42,604 nucleotides of DNA from Candidatus Gastranaerophilales bacterium. GTDB lineage: Bacteria; Cyanobacteriota; Vampirovibrionia; Gastranaerophilales; Gastranaerophilaceae. Made by a program: the position numbers and the translations under genes. The notes under the pieces are model-generated. The model saw nothing but the letters and a program-made list of their open reading frames with translations, searched no databases and was not told the origin of the DNA. Each line of letters begins with the position of its first letter. The first letter of the stretch is position 1. Below, one piece after another: positions 6,577 through 14,903 of this stretch. The DNA is taken from the NCBI GenBank assembly GCA_900769645.1, contig CAAGHI010000058.1, positions 1 through 42,604 on the forward strand, read 5' to 3'.

Positions 6577-9500
6577 ATGAGCAGGAATTTAAAAATATTA
6601 ATAACTCTGTTTTCATTATCGGCTCTTTATGGGGCTTATTACTGGGGAATTCCTGCTGTTGTAGACTTGCCGAACAAAAAAGATTTTATTGAACAAAAAG
6701 TTTTTGAGCAGACAGGCTTCCATATTAATGTCGAAAATCCGACGTTGAAAATGGGCTTAATCCCGTCTGTTCAGGTTTTTGCAAAAGAATTTTCTATTCT
6801 AAACTCCGATGGCACAAAGGCTTTGACTGTTCAAAACCCTTATATCAATATTCGAATTCTGCCACTAGTTTTAAAAAATCTTGATATTCATCAATTTTCA
6901 TCGGACAACATTTCCGCAAACTTGGTATTTGACAAGGATTACAAGCTAAAACTCGGACAGTATCTATTGGAACAACCGCCACAAAAGCTTCCACTAAATC
7001 TTAAACATGCAAGCGTTCAAATCTCAGGCTATCAGGTTAATTTAGACGATAAAGTTCAATCAAAAAAAATAAATTTAATCGGTGATTTTTTGACTGTAAA
7101 AAACTTTGAAGCAGATAAACACGTTGATTTTTCAACAAATGGAAAACTCCAAACAGGCGCAAAAAAATCAGATTTAAGTCTTGATTTGAACTTAAATCTT
7201 CCTGCAACAGAGATTAAAGAGGATCAATTTGAACTGAACGGACACATTGTAAACCTTGATTTGTCCGACTTTTCAATCTATGCTAAATCCTTGTCAAAGG
7301 GTAAAATCAAAGCGCTTTCAGGGATAATTAATTTTACGGCAGACACCTTCAAAACAATCGACAACCACAAGCGTACAAAAACAAAATTATACGTAAATAA
7401 TCTTGGTGTAATTTTCGACGACGACGCAAAATCGATTTACCACAAGGGACTTTTTTCGTTCGGGACAGATATTAAAGCTATAAAAAACGGGATTTCAATA
7501 AATGAAATCAGAGCAAAAGGCAATGGAATAAGTGCTTATGGTTTTGGTAAAGTAAATAAAACAAATTCTAAAATGCCAAACTTAGACTTAAAACTCACCA
7601 TAAACAAATCCAACGCCAAGGATATTATTTCTTTATTACCGGGTGAAGAAAGTCTTTGCCCTGATATTAACCTTTATTTGTTGAAAAAGACTGTTTTCGA
7701 GGGAAAAGTTGCGGGCAACTTGGAAATAAAAGGAAAGGCCGATACTCCTGATATTAGAGGTAATATTCTTGTTTATAACGCTTACATGGTTCGTCCTATT
7801 CCGAATTCTGATAAGGCAACGATTAAACTTTCTTTCCTTGGCGATAAGCTTAATCTGGACGTAAAAGTTCCGACAAGTCCTGATCAGACCGTATACGTAA
7901 AAGGCCCAATCAACCTTTATAATGACAAATCTGCTGATTTAAAAATTACAAGTACAGATAATGTTGACTTAAAAACCGCACAAATTGTACTTAATCCACT
8001 ACATGAAATTCTACATTTTGAACTCGGCCCTGTTCCGATTATGGACATCAAAGGGAAAGGCGGAATTGATTTACACGTCGTCGGAACTCGTCAAAACCCG
8101 CACGGTTGGGGACAATTCTACTTTAAAGATGCGATTGTTTCATTCCTTGATATACACAATATGGAAATTCGTAATGCGTCAGGAACTCTAGATTTTGACA
8201 ACCAAAACACACTTTTTCAGTCAAAAACAGCAAACCTTAACGGCAAACCGATTTCAGTAAAAGGAACTTGCTCACTTTTAGGAGTGCTTAATTTTGATGT
8301 CTTAACTAAAGGTCAGGATATCGGGAAGTTATTAAATACCGTAAAAACTTCCCCAATGCTTACTGATATTCAAAAACTCGTTGAACCGATTGAAAAAGCA
8401 AACGGACTTGCAAATATTTCAATTAATTTGACAGGCAAAGTCAAAGATCCGAATGATATCGTTTTCAACAAAAATCTTTTTGCAAAAGGTCAAATTGAAT
8501 TACTTTCAAACTCAATCAAGCTGAAAGGTGCACCAATTGCAATTTCTAAGGTTACAGGAAAGTTGAATTTCAACAATCTTGATGCAGATTTTAACTTAGC
8601 ATCAAACCTAAATAACTCTAAAATTTTAACAGAAGGAAAAATTAAAAATAACATCTGTAACGCAAAAATTACAAGCCACAGATTTAATCTGAAAGATGCA
8701 CTTTCAACCCTTCCGAATACGTCAAAAATGCCATACAAAAATGATATCGGAACGATTACAACAAGCTTTGTCGGGAAATACAACGGCGATATCCAAAATA
8801 TCGACTACAACAATATTTATCTAAAAGGAAATATTTATTCTAACAGAGGAACAAAAAGTGCAATTCTAGTGGATAACAGTTCGTTTGAGCTCAAAAATTC
8901 AACATTCAAACTTCCACTTTTACAAGGCTCTTTCAGAAAAAGTCCATACCATATTTCACTACATGTGACTGATATGTTTAGCCCTAGAAGGGTTGTAAAT
9001 GGCGACTGCAAGGTAAAATCACTTAATCTTAATTTGATTAACGACAATGCACTTCAACTTATTCTTCCACTAAAAATTGCAAATGAGTTAAAGAATATTG
9101 ATTTTACGAACGGCAACATTGACTTTTCTGCCAAAATTCGCAACAACAATATTAATGCATTCACAATTTTGGATAACGTTAGCTTTATTTATAAACCAAA
9201 ACAGCTTACAACAAAAATAAACAGCGGCAATATTTTACTTAAAAATAATACACTTAATCTGAATAAAATCAATGCTGCATTGGGCAAAATGCCATTGTTT
9301 ATTGATGGAAAAGTTTACAATGTTCAAAACAATCCAAACTTGAATTTGTACATAAATGCAAAACCGACACAAGAATTTTTCGACCAATTTTTCAATCACA
9401 ATTCGCTTTATCCTATAAAACTCAAAGGCGATGCGATTTTGACTGCAAAAACAAATGGAACTTTGAACAACATTAACACGAAATCGACCGTAAAATTAGA

Positions 9501-11031
9501 AGAAAATTCAAGTCTTTATTATATGGGGGCTTCTATCGGCGATTCTGAAAACCCTGTTCAAATCACGTTGGACAACATATATTCCCCAAACAAAATCAGA
9601 TTAAACAACTTACAATATGATAAAATTGTAACTTCGCAAAACAACAAACCGTACGTAATTCCACAACTTAACGCGTCCGGAACTATTCATTTGTTGGCAA
9701 ACAATCAGGTTGGATTTAACAATTTTAAAATCAAAACGCAAGCTCCGACTGATGCAAAAATTTTCAACATAATTTTCAGAAAACCATTTATGAAACAAGG
9801 TGTATTCACATCTGACCTAATTTTGAACGGCACTTCACTTAACCCTAAAATCAAAGGTAAACTTGATGTTACAAGCGTTGATATTCCTTTTGTCGACTCT
9901 ACAATTCGTGATGTAAACCTTAATTTCAAGAACGACAAAATCTATTTAACAAGTCGTGGAACAATTTTGACAAACGATGTAAAATTCAATGCTGTCTTGA
10001 AAAACAAGCTGACACCACCTTATATAATAGAAAATGCGACCTTGAAACTTCCTGATCTAAATGTCAACAAAATCACTGACACATTGGTTGATTTAGAAGC
10101 AGAATCAATCAGGAATAATCCTCACACGGCAGTAAACAGCCAAAATGTAGACATTTCGCAACTTATCATTCAAAAAGCAAACATTGAAGCCGACAAAATC
10201 AAAGTCAGAAACATCAATGCGGATAACTTTAAAACGAATTTGACGCTCAACAAACACGGACTTTTGGACATAAACAATTTTAAATTTGATATTGCTCAAG
10301 GTACAGTAAATGGACGGTTTACACACAACCTTCAAACACATAAAACAAACCTTAATATTGATTTAGACAAGGCAAACGCTCTTATTATGTCAGAGGCGTT
10401 GTTTGACTTGAAAGGACAGGTTTATGGGCTTGTAAACGGGAATTTTGACCTTGCATGTTCAGGAGATTCTCAAGAAGGTTGTTTCAAAACTCTTTCCGGC
10501 AACGGTTCTTTTAAAATTGCAGACGGGAGAATGCCAAAACTCGGATCTTTGGAATATCTTCTAAAAGCCGGAAACCTCTTTAAAGGAGGCTTTACAGGAC
10601 TATCTATAAACAGTTTGATTGACCTTGTAACACCATTAAAAACAGGAAACTTTGAAAGTATCTCTGGAACAATACACCTAGCAGACGGAATTGCTGACGA
10701 AATCAATGTATATTCAAAAGGCAACGACCTCAATATGTATATGACAGGTTCTTACAATTTAACGACTTCTGTTGCAGATATGGGAATATACGGAAGCCTT
10801 TCAAAAAATATCACAACTGTATTTGGCAAAATCAAAAATGCGTCACTTAACACGCTATTCAACACTATTCCGGGGATTAACGACTCAACAGAAAAACTTC
10901 TTTTGCAGGAAGATATTGCAAAAATTCCGAATATCAAAGATGCAACGGATATTTATAGAATTTTCTTTGTTGATATCAACGGCGACATCAACGGCGAAAA
11001 CTATGTAAAAAGCTTTAAATGGGTAAAATAA
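6577..11031 (+). CDS. AsmA/TamB-like giant envelope protein
   Basis: A 1484-residue protein with one N-terminal membrane helix (about 5-25) and a long beta-rich body. It resembles the AsmA-like superfamily (AsmA, YhdP, TamB), whose members span the periplasm and are thought to move phospholipids between the inner and outer membranes. The N-terminal part (about 30-130, FIEQKVFEQTGFHINVENP to INIRILPLVLKN) is AsmA-like. The middle is a long run of short beta repeats (G-x-I-x-L, N-hydrophobic patterns). The C-terminus (about 1270-1450, FDLACSGD..., LSGNGSFKIADGRMPKLG, GNFESISGTIHLADG) matches the AsmA C-terminal domain. The hydrophobic N-terminus fixes the start. There is no ribosome site; a promoter ending 6 nt upstream suggests a leaderless mRNA. 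Confidence 0.85.
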   Translation: MSRNLKILITLFSLSALYGAYYWGIPAVVDLPNKKDFIEQKVFEQTGFHINVENPTLKMGLIPSVQVFAKEFSILNSDGTKALTVQNPYINIRILPLVLKNLDIHQFSSDNISANLVFDKDYKLKLGQYLLEQPPQKLPLNLKHASVQISGYQVNLDDKVQSKKINLIGDFLTVKNFEADKHVDFSTNGKLQTGAKKSDLSLDLNLNLPATEIKEDQFELNGHIVNLDLSDFSIYAKSLSKGKIKALSGIINFTADTFKTIDNHKRTKTKLYVNNLGVIFDDDAKSIYHKGLFSFGTDIKAIKNGISINEIRAKGNGISAYGFGKVNKTNSKMPNLDLKLTINKSNAKDIISLLPGEESLCPDINLYLLKKTVFEGKVAGNLEIKGKADTPDIRGNILVYNAYMVRPIPNSDKATIKLSFLGDKLNLDVKVPTSPDQTVYVKGPINLYNDKSADLKITSTDNVDLKTAQIVLNPLHEILHFELGPVPIMDIKGKGGIDLHVVGTRQNPHGWGQFYFKDAIVSFLDIHNMEIRNASGTLDFDNQNTLFQSKTANLNGKPISVKGTCSLLGVLNFDVLTKGQDIGKLLNTVKTSPMLTDIQKLVEPIEKANGLANISINLTGKVKDPNDIVFNKNLFAKGQIELLSNSIKLKGAPIAISKVTGKLNFNNLDADFNLASNLNNSKILTEGKIKNNICNAKITSHRFNLKDALSTLPNTSKMPYKNDIGTITTSFVGKYNGDIQNIDYNNIYLKGNIYSNRGTKSAILVDNSSFELKNSTFKLPLLQGSFRKSPYHISLHVTDMFSPRRVVNGDCKVKSLNLNLINDNALQLILPLKIANELKNIDFTNGNIDFSAKIRNNNINAFTILDNVSFIYKPKQLTTKINSGNILLKNNTLNLNKINAALGKMPLFIDGKVYNVQNNPNLNLYINAKPTQEFFDQFFNHNSLYPIKLKGDAILTAKTNGTLNNINTKSTVKLEENSSLYYMGASIGDSENPVQITLDNIYSPNKIRLNNLQYDKIVTSQNNKPYVIPQLNASGTIHLLANNQVGFNNFKIKTQAPTDAKIFNIIFRKPFMKQGVFTSDLILNGTSLNPKIKGKLDVTSVDIPFVDSTIRDVNLNFKNDKIYLTSRGTILTNDVKFNAVLKNKLTPPYIIENATLKLPDLNVNKITDTLVDLEAESIRNNPHTAVNSQNVDISQLIIQKANIEADKIKVRNINADNFKTNLTLNKHGLLDINNFKFDIAQGTVNGRFTHNLQTHKTNLNIDLDKANALIMSEALFDLKGQVYGLVNGNFDLACSGDSQEGCFKTLSGNGSFKIADGRMPKLGSLEYLLKAGNLFKGGFTGLSINSLIDLVTPLKTGNFESISGTIHLADGIADEINVYSKGNDLNMYMTGSYNLTTSVADMGIYGSLSKNITTVFGKIKNASLNTLFNTIPGINDSTEKLLLQEDIAKIPNIKDATDIYRIFFVDINGDINGENYVKSFKWVK

Positions 11032-11114
11032 GAATATAATAAATAAATTTTCTTTCTATTCATAATCTATTATTAAAAAGATCCCGCCATCTGCGCAAGA
11101 TATCATATTCCCAC

Positions 11115-11142
11115 TTGCAAAAGTTGAAAAAAATGCTACAAT
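11115..11142 (+). promoter_or_regulatory. Putative promoter of the M20 peptidase gene
   Basis: TTGCAA (11115-11120), a 16-bp spacer, TACAAT (11137-11142). The leader then carries AGAGAGAGG before the ATG at 11168. Confidence 0.5.
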
Positions 11143-11167
11143 AACTCTGTAAGAGAGAGGATTTTTT

Positions 11168-12331
11168 ATGACACTTGAAAATTTAAGAAAAGCACACGAA
11201 CTTATAGACTTATTTTGCAACTTGGCAGAAGTTCCGTCACCTTCTTTACATGAAGAAAAAGTTGCGCAATGGATTAAAGACTATTGCGACAAAAACGGCA
11301 TAAATTGCAAATTTGATGATTTTAATAACGTCGTAATCTCAATTCCGGCAACAGATTTGAGCAAGGAACCATTGATGCTCTCCGCTCACATGGACGTAAT
11401 CGGCGATGACAGTCCTGTAAAGACTTACCTTGACGACGCCGGAAACATTCATGCGGAAGGCAGAACCCTTGGTGGAGATGACAAAGCAGGAGTTGCAAAC
11501 GCATTACTTTTTGCAAAAGAACTTGCTCACAGTGATATGAAACACGGCGGATTGGAAGTTATGTTCACTCGAGATGAAGAAAACGGACTTTCTGGAATTC
11601 GCAACGCAAATTTGAAAAATTTCAAATCTAAATACGTACTTGTTTTGGATAGTGACACATTGGGTCAATGCGAAATTTCAGGCGCTAGTTATACATTAGC
11701 AAAAATAAAAGTACGCAGCTTTAAAGGCGGTCATTCAGGCATTGATATCGGCGACAAAAAGCGTGCAAATGCCGCAAAGCTTATTGCCGACTTGATTTCT
11801 GCAATGCCACAAGGTGTTTTCTATGAAGAGGACGGACAGGTCGTAACCTCTTGCAACTTGGGCGGAATTTCAGCAGGCGACATTAATGTTACAAACATCA
11901 TCAACACAGACGCTTTGGCAAATTACTCAATCAGAAGTTCTAGCCGCAAAAAAGAGGAAGAATTGAAAAGCAAGATGACTTTGACGGTAGACGAATTCAA
12001 TATTAAAAACAAAGAAATTGGTGAAGCAACTATTGAATTCGAAGAACACCTACCACCATTTGAAAAAGTTGATGACGATTACATTCCAACAATTTTCACA
12101 AAAGCTGCAAAAAAAGTTGGTGTAACACCAGATGTAACTTCATTCCACGCCGGTGCAGAAACTCATATTTACGCAAATGAAACAAATGCAAATGACGACA
12201 AATTTGTACCGTATTTGCTAGGTCTTGCAACAGTTTGCAATATGCACTCACCAAACGAATATTTGGAATACAAAACAATTCTAAAAGGTCACGAATTGTT
12301 GGTTGAACTGTTCAAAGAATTCAATGCATAG
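11168..12331 (+). CDS. M20-family metallopeptidase, peptidase T-like
   Basis: Cytoplasmic di-zinc aminopeptidase of the M20/PepT-like group, probably releasing N-terminal residues from short peptides. Zinc and catalytic residues are in order: SAHMDV (H74, D76), GGDDKAG (D104), the general-base pair RDEENG (E137/E138), LDSD (D161/D163) and a late His in CNMHSPNEY. A lid/dimerisation domain occupies about 175-285 (KGGHSGIDIG). At 387 residues it is slightly shorter than E. coli PepT. The start has a purine-rich AGAGAGAGG site. It is followed by a strong intrinsic terminator and is transcribed alone. Exact peptide specificity cannot be read from sequence. Confidence 0.88.
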   Translation: MTLENLRKAHELIDLFCNLAEVPSPSLHEEKVAQWIKDYCDKNGINCKFDDFNNVVISIPATDLSKEPLMLSAHMDVIGDDSPVKTYLDDAGNIHAEGRTLGGDDKAGVANALLFAKELAHSDMKHGGLEVMFTRDEENGLSGIRNANLKNFKSKYVLVLDSDTLGQCEISGASYTLAKIKVRSFKGGHSGIDIGDKKRANAAKLIADLISAMPQGVFYEEDGQVVTSCNLGGISAGDINVTNIINTDALANYSIRSSSRKKEEELKSKMTLTVDEFNIKNKEIGEATIEFEEHLPPFEKVDDDYIPTIFTKAAKKVGVTPDVTSFHAGAETHIYANETNANDDKFVPYLLGLATVCNMHSPNEYLEYKTILKGHELLVELFKEFNA

Positions 12332-12354
12332 TTTAGAAACTTTAATAAATTCTG

Positions 12355-12400
12355 AAAAAGCCGAAAATCTACGTATAATACAATGATTTTCGGCTTTTAA
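12355..12400 (+). terminator. Intrinsic terminator after the M20 peptidase
   Basis: AAAAGCCGAAAATC (12356-12369) and GATTTTCGGCTTTT (12385-12398) form a 14-bp perfect stem with a 15-nt loop. A-runs and T-runs at the edges would allow termination in either direction. Confidence 0.85.
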
Positions 12401-12444
12401 ATTAGCAAAATAGTGATAATTTTATGTACAACTTCTTTGTAACT

Positions 12445-12587
12445 GTCACTCCGGACTACGATCCGGAAGCTTTTCATTTTTTTATTCCTAGATTCTGAAT
12501 AGCAAGAATATTTACACCAATGTCTGATGTATGAATGAACATCGTTCCAGGGGGCTACGTGCGTAGCACCTAAGCTTTCAGAATGAC
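12445..12587. repeat. Composite repeat, family A, long copy with an inserted family C unit
   Basis: Starts GTCACTCCGGACTACGATCC and ends CTTTCAGAATGAC, so the termini GTCA...TGAC are inverted. The inner ATTCTGAATAGCAAGAATATT is interrupted by a roughly 55-nt unit (TTTACACCAATGT... GGCTACGTGCGTAGCAC) that also occurs twice at 36301-36410. The gap 12332-12627 holds only this element and the terminator. Confidence 0.75.
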
Positions 12588-12627
12588 AACTAAAGTAGTT
12601 ACAACACGCGTTAATGTTCTCGCCTAA

Positions 12628-13854
12628 CTACTCATACCTTAATGCGTCAATCGGATTAAGTAGAGATGCTTTGTACGCCGGATAATATCCGAATAAAACG
12701 CCTATTGCACCAGAAAAACCGAGCGATAAAATGATTGAAAACATTGATATTGAAACAGTCATTATGCCTGATATTTGTACAATTTGCGCTCCTACAATTC
12801 CGATGAAAACACCGATTAATCCGCCTATTATTGAAAGTAAAAAAGATTCTATCAAAAATTGAATACGAATATCAGAAGGCTTTGCCCCAATCGCCATTCG
12901 AATACCAATTTCTTTTGTTCTTTCTGTAACCGACACCAACATAATGTTCATAATCCCAATTCCGCCGACCAAAAGCGAAACAGAAGCAATTGATGCAAGC
13001 AAAATTGCAAAAGTTTTTACGGTAGACTTCATTTTTTCTTGAAACTCAGCAGAATTTCGGATTTCAAAATCTTTCGTTTGATTTTTACCAATCCTGTGAC
13101 GAGCTGTCAAAAGTTCTTCAATATCAGCCTCTGCAGTCGAAACATCGTCAGGATTTGAGCCTTTCACAACAATCATAGAAACAGTCCCTGGGAAATCTGT
13201 TCCAAAAACTTTTTTCTGTGCTGTTGTAATCGGGATAAAAATCAAATCGTCTTGATCCATAGGTCCCATACTTCCCTTTGATTTCAAAGTTCCAATAACC
13301 TTAAACGGAATTCCGCCCACTCTCATAATTCTATTTATCGGATCCAAATCGCCAAACAATTCTGATGCAACAGTAGAGCCAATTACAGCAACTTTCGCAG
13401 AATTTTTTATATCTTCCGGCACAAAACCTCGCCCTGATTCAACTTCGTAGTTTTTTATGTAAAAGTATTGAGGATCTGTGCCATATACAGTAGTTGACCA
13501 GTTTTGATTTCCATAAGTCAATTGTTTTGCCTCGGAGCTAACTGATGACACAGCTGAAATTCCACGAGCATTTTTTTCAATTGCCGCCGCATCTTTAAGA
13601 GTCAAAGTCGGACGAGTTCCCAGACCCATTCTGACGCCACCTGATTTGGCAGAAGCTGAGCGGATTGTCAAAATGTTACTCCCCATAGATTCCATATCTT
13701 TTTGAACTTTTTCACTCGCACCTGTTCCAACTGCAAGCATTATGATAACAGCACTAACACCAATGATTATACCAAGGCTTGTCAACATTGAGCGCATTTT
13801 GTTTATTTTTAGCGAAACTATCGCCATTTTTAAAGTTGATTTGAAGTCTATCAT
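12628..13854 (-). CDS. MacB-like ABC transporter permease (FtsX domain)
   Basis: Inner-membrane component of a MacAB-TolC-type efflux or lipoprotein/peptide export complex, 408 residues. One N-terminal helix (about 20-42, LTSLGIIIGVSAVIIMLAVG) is followed by a periplasmic MacB core domain (about 45-270) and an FtsX module with three helices (about 283-400; TERTKEIGIRMAIGAK coupling loop, C-terminal FGYYPAYKASLLNPIDALRYE). This is the classic MacB/YknZ ending. The ATPase is a separate gene just upstream rather than a fused domain. AAGGAAA precedes the ATG. It is last in the operon after a repeat-filled gap of 112 nt. The substrate cannot be inferred. Confidence 0.92.
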   Translation of the reverse strand: MIDFKSTLKMAIVSLKINKMRSMLTSLGIIIGVSAVIIMLAVGTGASEKVQKDMESMGSNILTIRSASAKSGGVRMGLGTRPTLTLKDAAAIEKNARGISAVSSVSSEAKQLTYGNQNWSTTVYGTDPQYFYIKNYEVESGRGFVPEDIKNSAKVAVIGSTVASELFGDLDPINRIMRVGGIPFKVIGTLKSKGSMGPMDQDDLIFIPITTAQKKVFGTDFPGTVSMIVVKGSNPDDVSTAEADIEELLTARHRIGKNQTKDFEIRNSAEFQEKMKSTVKTFAILLASIASVSLLVGGIGIMNIMLVSVTERTKEIGIRMAIGAKPSDIRIQFLIESFLLSIIGGLIGVFIGIVGAQIVQISGIMTVSISMFSIILSLGFSGAIGVLFGYYPAYKASLLNPIDALRYE

Positions 13855-13873
13855 AGTTTTCCTTTTTAAAATT

Positions 13874-13966
13874 GAGTGAGTAGTGAATAGTGAATGGTGA
13901 GTAGTTCTTATCAGAATAAAATAATTTTTGTAAAGAACAATTCACGACTCACTATTCACCACTCAC
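13874..13966. repeat. Long imperfect inverted repeat between permease and ATPase genes
   Basis: The left arm (13874-13909) and right arm (13933-13966) are about 36-nt inverted near-copies of a GTGAGTAGTGAATAGTGAA-type sequence around a 23-nt AT-rich loop. A 23-nt stretch of the left arm (13876-13898) is repeated exactly at 33445-33467 inside a glycosyltransferase gene. The hairpin lies inside the transcript between the two ABC genes. Confidence 0.75.
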
Positions 13967-14671
13967 CTAATACGGGATTGTCGTATGCTTGTTTATTTCG
14001 TCCGAAATAATATTTCCGTCCTTAAACCGCACGACACGCTTGCAATACTCTGCAATATCAGGTTCGTGTGTTACAAGAACGATAGTTTTGCCGAGATCCT
14101 TGTTCAGTTTTACAAAGAACTCCATAACCTCGATACTCGTCTTTGTATCAAGGTTTCCGGTCGGTTCGTCGGCAAGAATTAACGGTGGATCATTGATTAT
14201 CGCACGTGCAATCGCAACCCTTTGTTGCTGTCCACCGGACATTTGATTTGGCATGTGATCTTCTCGTTTCCCCAAACCAACAATTTCAAGAGCTTTTCTT
14301 GCTCTTTCAACTCTTTCTTCCTCAGGAATTCCCTTATAAATCATTGGGAGTTCAACATTTTCAAGTGCCGTTGTTCTTGAAATAAGGTTAAACCCCTGAA
14401 AAACAAAGCCCATTTTTTCGTTCCGCACCATCGCAAGACTGTTTGTATCAAGCGAAAGCATATCAATTCCGTCAAGGAAGTAGCTTCCGGAATTCGGTTT
14501 ATCCAAGGTTCCAAGCATATTCATAAAAGTAGATTTGCCGGAGCCGGACGCCCCCATAATTGCGACAAATTCACCTTTTTCAACCGAAAGTGACACGCAA
14601 TTCAGTGCATTAAAGCTATCTTCGCCGGTCTGATATGTTTTTATGGCATCTTTTACTTCGATTAGTGACAT
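13967..14671 (-). CDS. MacB/LolD-like ABC transporter ATPase
   Basis: ATP-binding subunit driving the adjacent FtsX-type permease, 234 residues. Seen: Walker A GASGSGKST (40-48), Q-loop VFQGFNLI (90-97), signature MSGGQQQRVAIARA (144-157), Walker B LILADEPTGNLD (164-175) and switch His in VTHEPD. This arrangement belongs to the LolD/MacB/FtsE group. AAAGGA lies 5 nt upstream of the ATG. Its stop codon adjoins the inverted repeat at 13874-13966. It is separated from the adaptor gene upstream by 232 nt of hairpin-rich sequence, so expression could be uncoupled from the first two genes. Confidence 0.94.
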   Translation of the reverse strand: MSLIEVKDAIKTYQTGEDSFNALNCVSLSVEKGEFVAIMGASGSGKSTFMNMLGTLDKPNSGSYFLDGIDMLSLDTNSLAMVRNEKMGFVFQGFNLISRTTALENVELPMIYKGIPEEERVERARKALEIVGLGKREDHMPNQMSGGQQQRVAIARAIINDPPLILADEPTGNLDTKTSIEVMEFFVKLNKDLGKTIVLVTHEPDIAEYCKRVVRFKDGNIISDEINKHTTIPY

Positions 14672-14745
14672 GAAATCCTTTCTATTTGTGGTTTTTTGGT
14701 TTTGGTGCTGGGCCGGAAAATTAATATGTTTTCTAAAATTATGAT

Positions 14746-14890
14746 GTCAGGGTAGGTACCCTGACCTACTTTCTGCGGTGCATACCGATAAAATCAAGGT
14801 GTTGAGGAGGTCGACCTACTTTTTTCTTACTCCTCACCCGTGGCTGTAATCAAATTTTTAAAACAGCCACGACCTCTCCCGCTGGGGCGA
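14746..14890. repeat. Hairpin cluster in the efflux operon spacer
   Basis: This 232-nt gap (14672-14903) has no gene. It contains a 9-bp perfect hairpin GTCAGGGTA/TACCCTGAC (14746-14765), an 8-bp hairpin GTGGCTGT/ACAGCCAC (14840-14870) and a GC-rich CCTCTCCCGCTGGGGCGAGG tract. It is clearly richer in GC than its surroundings and probably consists of remnants of mobile palindromic repeats. The hairpins could also act as transcript processing or attenuation sites. Confidence 0.55.
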
Positions 14891-14903
14891 GGTGATATTT
14901 TCA

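Noticed and set aside
13754..13945. A 63-codon minus-strand frame across the hairpin repeat
   Set aside because: It is a translation of the repeat plus an out-of-frame part of the permease gene.
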